Origin: Gymnodinialimonas sp. 202GB13-11
GTDB taxonomy: Bacteria > Pseudomonadota > Alphaproteobacteria > Rhodobacterales > Rhodobacteraceae
DNA: 64,000 bases
Assembly: GCF_040932485.1 (NCBI RefSeq)
Contig: NZ_JBFRBH010000001.1
Location: 1,488,001-1,552,000 of the forward strand
Direction: 5' to 3'
Part shown: positions 59,288-64,000 of the stretch, in pieces
Layout: each line of letters opens with the position of its first letter
Position numbering within the stretch: position 1 is the first letter of the stretch
The notes under the pieces: model-generated
Seen by the model: the letters and a program-made list of their open reading frames with translations, nothing else
Told to the model about the DNA's origin: nothing
Database searches by the model: none
Position numbers and translations under genes: made by a program

Positions 59288-60307
59288 TTGCTGATCCTCG
59301 CGCGCACTTACCTCATTTCGGCCCTTGGCGTCGGCGCATTCTATCTGCTGTCTTTGCCTTTGCCGTTTCTGCTTGGCCCGATCACGGCATGTTTGATCGC
59401 CGCATTGGCGGGCCTCGATCTGCGCGGCCAACCGGTCGTGAACGATGCGATGCGGGCCATTCTGGGTGTCGCTGTCGGAGCCACGCTGACGCTTCCGGTT
59501 GTGTTGTCGATGGGCGCGATGTGGCCCACACTGGCCATGATCCCATTGATGATTGCCGCCATCGGCGCGGTCGGCATCCCCTATTTTGTGCGGCTTTGGG
59601 GCTTTGACTTTGCCACCAGCTACTACTCCGCCATGCCCGGTGGCCTGCAGGACATGCTGGTTTTCGGAGAGGAAGCAGGCGGCGATGTCCGTGCGCTGTC
59701 GCTGATCCATGCCACACGGGTTTTGGTCATCGTCATGCTCCTGCCCTTCGTGCTTAGCCTCGGGTGGGAGGTTGACCTGACCAATCCACCCGGCGCGCCC
59801 GCTAGCTCCATCGCCCCCGCGCAACTGTTACTGATGGTCGCCGCAGGTTTGGTTGGTTGGCAAGGCGCGAAGCGGATTGGGTTGTTCGGTGCCTCGATCC
59901 TCGGCCCCCTGATCGTCGCCGCCCTGCTCGCGATAACGGGCCTCCTGCAATCCCGCCCCCCGGCAGAGGCTATCTTTGCCGCGCAGTTCTTCATCGGCAT
60001 GGTCGTGGGCACAAAGTATTCCGGTGTAACAGGCCACGAGGTGCGCCGCGACGTGGCCGCTGCGCTCGGCTTTTGCGTTATCATCCTGCTGCTCGCCCTG
60101 GCCTTCGCCGAACTTGCCGTGTTTTGGGATCTTGCCCCGCATCTTGAGGCTCTTCTGGCCTTCGCACCCGGTGGTCAGGCCGAGATGACGGTTCTTGCGC
60201 TGGTCGTTGGCGCAGATGTGGCCTTTGTCGTCGCACACCACCTTCTTCGCATCATCGCCGTTATCCTCGGCGCGCCCATCGCAGCCCGTATCTTTGATCG
60301 CCGCTAG
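59288..60307 (+). CDS. AbrB-family (AmoA-like) membrane protein
   Basis: 339-residue polytopic protein of the family annotated as AbrB or ammonia-monooxygenase-like regulators/transporters, unrelated to the DNA-binding AbrB. Two homologous halves of about 160 residues each contain a PFLLGPITACLIAAL / ASILGPLIVAALLAI segment and a SAMPGGLQDM / FAPGGQAEMTVLAL segment. TTG start at 59288; no strong ribosome site is seen. Transport of small organic acids is suspected for the family. Possibly coregulated with the MttB-like gene. Confidence 0.82.
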   Translation: MLILARTYLISALGVGAFYLLSLPLPFLLGPITACLIAALAGLDLRGQPVVNDAMRAILGVAVGATLTLPVVLSMGAMWPTLAMIPLMIAAIGAVGIPYFVRLWGFDFATSYYSAMPGGLQDMLVFGEEAGGDVRALSLIHATRVLVIVMLLPFVLSLGWEVDLTNPPGAPASSIAPAQLLLMVAAGLVGWQGAKRIGLFGASILGPLIVAALLAITGLLQSRPPAEAIFAAQFFIGMVVGTKYSGVTGHEVRRDVAAALGFCVIILLLALAFAELAVFWDLAPHLEALLAFAPGGQAEMTVLALVVGADVAFVVAHHLLRIIAVILGAPIAARIFDRR

Positions 60308-60368
60308 CCCCGGATGTCGGCGCTGAACCAAAGGGTTTCGGAATCTAGCTAGTCGCCTGAAACTCCGA

Positions 60369-60389
60369 TGTATACGTTTTGTATACAAA
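60369..60389. promoter_or_regulatory. GntR-type operator in front of the MttB-like gene
   Basis: TGTATAC, GTTTT, GTATACA is a perfect seven-base inverted repeat (60369-60387). It overlaps a second palindrome TTTGTATACAAA (60378-60389). It ends two bases before the GGGAGG ribosome site, so binding would block expression. The TTGTATACAA core fits GntR-family sites. Confidence 0.65.
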
Positions 60390-60402
60390 TGGGAGGCTGA
60401 CC

Positions 60403-61953
60403 ATGACCGACACCGCAACGCGCACCCGCGCCGGAGGCCGCGCATCACGCCGCGCCGCGCGGCAAGCCATTGATGTCACCATGCTCCCGGGTTTGGAGAA
60501 CACGCTTCCCTTCACCGAAGTCATGGACGGCGCGCAGGTTGAACGGATCGATGCAGCCTCCATGCACATCCTCGAAAACGTGGGCGTTCAGTTCCGTGAC
60601 GACATCGCGCTGGCCGATTGGAAAGCTGCAGGCGCCAAGGTCGAAGGCGAAATGGTCTATCTCGATCGCGGTCTGGTGCGAGAGCTGATTGCCACCATCC
60701 CCTCCACCTTCACGTTCCACGCCCGCAACCCGGCCAACAACGTGCCGCTTGGCGGGCGGCGGTCGATCTTCGTGCCCATGACCGGAGCGCCCTACCTCCG
60801 AGATCTGGAAGACAAACGCCGCAACCCGATGCTCGACGACCTGGCGATGTTTCACAAACTCAGCCACATGCTGCCCGCGCTGCATTCGAGCGCGCATCAC
60901 ATCGTGGAGCCCTACGATCACCCGATCAGCCAGCGCCACCTGCGGATCACCTATTCCTCGATGAAACATTCCGACAAGACGTTCATGGGCATGACGACAA
61001 GCCCCAAGAACGCCGAAGATGTTATCGACATGTGCCGCATCCTTTTCGGCGCGGACTTTATGGAGAGCCACCCCGTCGTCACCGGAAACTGCAACGGCAA
61101 TTCGCCCTTGGTGTGGGACGAAACCATGCTCGGCGCACTGCGCGCCTTCTCCCGCGCGAACCAGCCGATCCTCTGCTCCCCGTTCGTGCTTGGAGGAGCG
61201 AACACGCCTGCCTCTGTTCCGGCCACCGTCGCGCAATTGAACGCCGAGGCCCTGAGCGCACTGGCCTACACGCAAGTCGTGCGAAAAGGCGCACCGGCGA
61301 TCTACGGCCACTACCTCAGCACCGTCTCAATGAAATCCGGTGCCCCCATGGCAGGTACACCCGAGATCAGCCTGATGAACTTCATGATCGGCCAGATGGC
61401 GCGCTACTATGACGTGCCTTGGCGCACCTCGAACACGCTTGGCGGGGCCAAAACCTTTGACGCGCAAGCAGGCTATGAAAGCGCCCACACGCTCTCCGCC
61501 GTCATGCATTCCGGCGCAAATTATATCTGGCATTCAGCGGGTTGGAACGAGGCTGGGATGCATTGCTCTGTCGCAAAATTCGTGGTCGACGCCGAGCAAT
61601 GCGCCATGGCTTATCGCATGGCGGAGGGGCCGAAGTGGCACGATTTCGACATGGCACTCGATGCGGTGAAAGACATTGGCCCCGGCGGCCATTACCTTGG
61701 CCATCCCCACACGCAGGAAACGTTTCAAGAGGCGTTCTTCATGCCCGAACTGTTCGATAACAACTCCATCGAGCAATGGGCGGCTGAGGGATCGGTCGAG
61801 ATCACCGAACGTGCGCTAACCTATGCCAAGAAGCTGCTCAACGCCTATGAGGAACCGGAGCTGGATGAAGGCGTGAACGAAGCCCTGTTGGACTACATCG
61901 CCCGCCGCGAGCGGGAGATTCCGGCCGCAGATGCATTGAATCAAACGGCATGA
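60403..61953 (+). CDS. MttB-like methyltransferase (non-pyrrolysine)
   Basis: 516-residue TIM-barrel protein of the trimethylamine methyltransferase (MttB) superfamily. It has no in-frame UAG, so it is of the non-pyrrolysine type, like MtgB of glycine betaine and related quaternary-amine demethylases, which pass a methyl group to a corrinoid protein. Seen blocks: MHILENVGVQFRDD, NPANNVPLGGRRSIF, SPFVLGGANTPASVPATVAQLNAE, and GHYLGHPHTQETFQEAFF. No corrinoid protein gene lies in the window. ATG at 60403 with GGGAGG six bases upstream. Overlaps the SDR gene by four bases. Confidence 0.88.
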   Translation: MTDTATRTRAGGRASRRAARQAIDVTMLPGLENTLPFTEVMDGAQVERIDAASMHILENVGVQFRDDIALADWKAAGAKVEGEMVYLDRGLVRELIATIPSTFTFHARNPANNVPLGGRRSIFVPMTGAPYLRDLEDKRRNPMLDDLAMFHKLSHMLPALHSSAHHIVEPYDHPISQRHLRITYSSMKHSDKTFMGMTTSPKNAEDVIDMCRILFGADFMESHPVVTGNCNGNSPLVWDETMLGALRAFSRANQPILCSPFVLGGANTPASVPATVAQLNAEALSALAYTQVVRKGAPAIYGHYLSTVSMKSGAPMAGTPEISLMNFMIGQMARYYDVPWRTSNTLGGAKTFDAQAGYESAHTLSAVMHSGANYIWHSAGWNEAGMHCSVAKFVVDAEQCAMAYRMAEGPKWHDFDMALDAVKDIGPGGHYLGHPHTQETFQEAFFMPELFDNNSIEQWAAEGSVEITERALTYAKKLLNAYEEPELDEGVNEALLDYIARREREIPAADALNQTA

Positions 61954-62720
61954 CCGGCCTCGCCGGAAAACGCGTCGTCATCACAGCTGGCGGCGGGGGC
62001 ATCGGGGCCACGCTGGCACGGCGCTTCGCGGCAGAGGGCGCGAAGGTTGCGGTATGTGATCTGGATGGTGCCGCAGCGGAAGCTGTCGCGGCCGAGATTG
62101 ATGGCCTCGGCATGGGCGCGGACGTCACCGATGAGGCGCAGATGCAGGCCTTCTTCGATGCAGTGGACGGCGCGTTCGGTGGCGTCGACGTGCTGTGCGC
62201 CAACGCCGGCACAGGTGGCCCTGCCGCCCCGATCGAAGACATTGACTATGCCGCATGGCAGGCGTGTCTGTCGTCCAACCTCGACGGGGCTTTCCTGGCC
62301 TGCCGATGGGCCGCTCGGCATATGAAGGCGCAAGGCAGCGGACGGATCATCCTTACCTCTTCCACCTCCGGCCTGTTCGGCGTGCCCACGCGCGCGCCTT
62401 ATGTGGCTGCAAAGTGGGGCATCATCGGCCTGACCAAGACCCTCGCGATGGAGCTTGGGCCACACGGCATCACGGCGAATGCCATCTGCCCCGGCGCGGT
62501 TGACGGCGACCGGATGGAACGGGTCGTGGCCATGGAAGCGCACGCGCGCGGTGTGCCAGCAGACGAGGTCCGCACGCTCTACGCTGAAGGCACATCCATG
62601 CGCACTTGGGTCAATGCCGACGACATTGCAGACAGCGCGCTCTACCTCGCCTCGCACGCCGCGAAAAAGGTCAGCGGACAGGTCTTGGCGGTCGACGGCC
62701 ACACCGAGCGAATGACCTAA
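61950..62720 (+). CDS. Short-chain dehydrogenase/reductase
   Basis: 256-residue classical SDR. NAD(P)-binding TAGGGGIG at residues 12-19, CANAGTGG, catalytic Ser137-138, Tyr151 and Lys155 (YVAAK), and the AICPGAVDGDRM segment. Asp37-39 (CDLDG) after strand 2 indicates NAD rather than NADP. ATGA overlap with the MttB-like gene links it to the same pathway. Closest resemblance is to hydroxy-acid or sugar-alcohol dehydrogenases; substrate unknown. Confidence 0.9.
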   Translation: MTGLAGKRVVITAGGGGIGATLARRFAAEGAKVAVCDLDGAAAEAVAAEIDGLGMGADVTDEAQMQAFFDAVDGAFGGVDVLCANAGTGGPAAPIEDIDYAAWQACLSSNLDGAFLACRWAARHMKAQGSGRIILTSSTSGLFGVPTRAPYVAAKWGIIGLTKTLAMELGPHGITANAICPGAVDGDRMERVVAMEAHARGVPADEVRTLYAEGTSMRTWVNADDIADSALYLASHAAKKVSGQVLAVDGHTERMT

Positions 62721-62724
62721 GCCA

Positions 62725-63942
62725 CTACTCCAGCTCGGCGCGGCGCTCTTTCCAGCGGATCACGGCATTGCCGACCGCATCGCGGAACGGCTGTGGCGGC
62801 AGACGGGGCGGCACGACCTCCTCCTGAAAGTGCGCCGTCAGTTCGGTGGCTATACCGCAAGCCATCTCCGCCGCCGCGATGCCCGTCAAAGTCCCACGCG
62901 CCGTGCCAAGGCCGTTCTGCACACAAGCGGTAAACAGCCCCTCCTCCACCTCGCCGGTGACCGACGCCCCGTTGCGCGACAGGCAGAGATGCCCGGCCCA
63001 AGTGTATTCCGGTTTCAAGCCTGCCAGCTCCGGAAACCGAGCGTCGAACTTCGCCTGCTGGATCGCTGTGGCCCGCGCAAGATCCGCCTCCGACGCCTTC
63101 ATCCCTGACCGCAACGTTGCCACCGTCCGCGTCAGAATACGATCTCCACCCTGCGGCCCATCAATCCGCCGCATGGAGGTGCCCATTGGGTCCGATGGCG
63201 TTATCCCCCACCGCGCCGCGCCGCCAACCGCACCCTCGGGCAGAACGGGCGTAAACGCCGCATAAAGGAACACGTGCATCAGCCGTCCGGTAGCGATGCT
63301 GAAACTCTCCACATGCCCGTTCGTGGCAAGGATAACCTGCGGCGCGGCGACACCGCCTTTGGGAACCTGCACACGCCAGATGTGACCGATCCGCTTGATG
63401 GAAATAACGGGCGAGTGCTCATGAATTGCGGCAGACAAACCCGCTGCCAGCCCGCGGATGTATCCCGCCGGTTGCAGCATCGCCGTGCCCGGCGTGTAAA
63501 GGCCGGATCGGTAGTAGGTGCTGCCCGTCATCTCAGCCATCGCCTGCGCATCAAGCCACTCATAAGGTTCGCCAAGCGCATCCAGATGTGCTGCGTAGCT
63601 TCGGTTCTGACTGTCTGCCCCCTCACCGACCGCGCCATTCACCTTGCCCACCGGGTCGAAGAAATCCGTGCGGATGCCGTGCTCCTCAACCGCATCCCGC
63701 GCGAAGGCGATGGCGTGCCGGTTCATCGCAATCTGCGCCCGATCGTCCCCCGCACCGGCATAATCGTGGCTTGTCAACTCATGTGGCAGATCGATCATGA
63801 AGCCGGAATTTCGCCCCGCCGCCCCTTCCGCAATCTGCCCGGCCTCCAGCACAACCACGCGCGCCTCTGGCCGTAGCTGCGCAACCCGCCGCGCTGCTGA
63901 CAGCCCGGCAAAGCCCGCACCGACGATAACGACATCCGCCAT
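62725..63942 (-). CDS. FAD-dependent amine/amino-acid oxidase (DAO family, PuuB-like)
   Basis: 405-residue oxidoreductase. FAD-binding VIVGAGFAGLSAARRVA at about 5-21, VVVLEAGQIAEGAAGRNSGFM with the GRNSG block typical of PuuB/OrdL-like gamma-glutamylputrescine oxidases, and a C-terminal CVQNGLGTARGTLTGIAAAE segment. ATG at 63942 after GAAGAAGAG. The frame stays open to the right window edge without another start codon, so a slightly longer protein cannot be excluded. Convergent with the SDR gene. An oxidase of N-methylated or primary amines would fit next to the MttB-like gene. Confidence 0.88.
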   Translation of the reverse strand: MADVVIVGAGFAGLSAARRVAQLRPEARVVVLEAGQIAEGAAGRNSGFMIDLPHELTSHDYAGAGDDRAQIAMNRHAIAFARDAVEEHGIRTDFFDPVGKVNGAVGEGADSQNRSYAAHLDALGEPYEWLDAQAMAEMTGSTYYRSGLYTPGTAMLQPAGYIRGLAAGLSAAIHEHSPVISIKRIGHIWRVQVPKGGVAAPQVILATNGHVESFSIATGRLMHVFLYAAFTPVLPEGAVGGAARWGITPSDPMGTSMRRIDGPQGGDRILTRTVATLRSGMKASEADLARATAIQQAKFDARFPELAGLKPEYTWAGHLCLSRNGASVTGEVEEGLFTACVQNGLGTARGTLTGIAAAEMACGIATELTAHFQEEVVPPRLPPQPFRDAVGNAVIRWKERRAELE

Positions 63943-64000
63943 AATCTCTTCTTCCAGACGCGGATACGCGGGACCGGCCCCCAGGATGCTTGCCCAAGCG

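Noticed and set aside
60403-61953. Pyrrolysine-containing MttB
   Set aside because: The frame is continuous without any in-frame UAG, so it is the non-pyrrolysine type.

Overview
The window reads as chromosomal DNA of a free-living marine-type alphaproteobacterium, most likely Rhodobacteraceae (Roseobacter group). The evidence is high GC, dense ATGA-overlapping operons, ccmF-ccmH next to a PaaG-like enoyl-CoA hydratase, IalB and L,D-transpeptidase family proteins, TauABC-like transport, and several betaine or methylated-amine catabolic families (Rieske oxygenase, DMGDH-like FAD/GcvT protein, HpbD-like enolase-superfamily proteins, MttB-like methyltransferase). This is inferred from protein families; no rRNA is present. 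I see no IS element, phage, integrase or CRISPR array.

Layout. 1-2649 (minus): partial der, a UPF0178 protein, a mutarotase-like protein and an HpcH/HpaI aldolase. 2830-13219 (plus): a complete branched-chain amino acid ABC transporter (livK-livG-livF-livH-livM) interrupted by twelve small, mostly exported proteins of no family I recognise. Three with a CX9C motif lie between livG and livF. Nine with a CX5CX5C plus C-terminal Cys signature lie between livF and livH. This array is the most striking feature of the window.

13545-20839 (minus): a LuxR-HTH/alpha-beta-hydrolase fusion without the hydrolase Ser and His, a PaaG-like hydratase, ccmH, ccmF, a HIT protein and a HerA-like ATPase. 20840-21274 is an RNA-structure-rich gap with a candidate plus-strand sRNA that carries a CCUCCC loop and an intrinsic terminator. 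21275-29442: an IalB-like protein, fabF-ACP-lpxD-L,D-transpeptidase (minus), a YcbK-like M15 peptidase, msrB-msrA, a 46-residue membrane peptide and an Ldh2-family oxidoreductase. tRNA-Arg(CCG) and dusA follow.

30899-40730 is a divergent catabolic island around an RpiR regulator. Minus strand: DMGDH-like, two enolase-superfamily proteins and a class-III aminotransferase. Plus strand: RpiR, quaternary-ammonium-type Rieske oxygenase, aldehyde dehydrogenase and a CMD protein. A perfect 9-bp inverted repeat covers the RpiR start. Together these look like degradation of an N-methylated amino acid or betaine. Next come a TauABC-like transporter whose permease has an inserted cadherin-like domain, a DUF1446/DUF4387 pair and a FAH-family hydrolase.

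46856-57016: OpgG (minus) faces a long plus-strand run: CDP-alcohol phosphatidyltransferase, sulfatase-fold membrane enzyme, YbhN-like flippase, a ThiXYZ/TauABC-like ABC transporter with a fused double permease, a glycosyltransferase and a FkbM methyltransferase. 57049-58331: a kinase-less phytochrome-like PAS/GAF protein and a single-domain response regulator whose 3' ends overlap. 58477-63942: an alpha/beta hydrolase, an AbrB-type membrane protein, then an MttB-like methyltransferase and an SDR behind a TGTATAC operator, with a convergent FAD oxidoreductase at the right edge.
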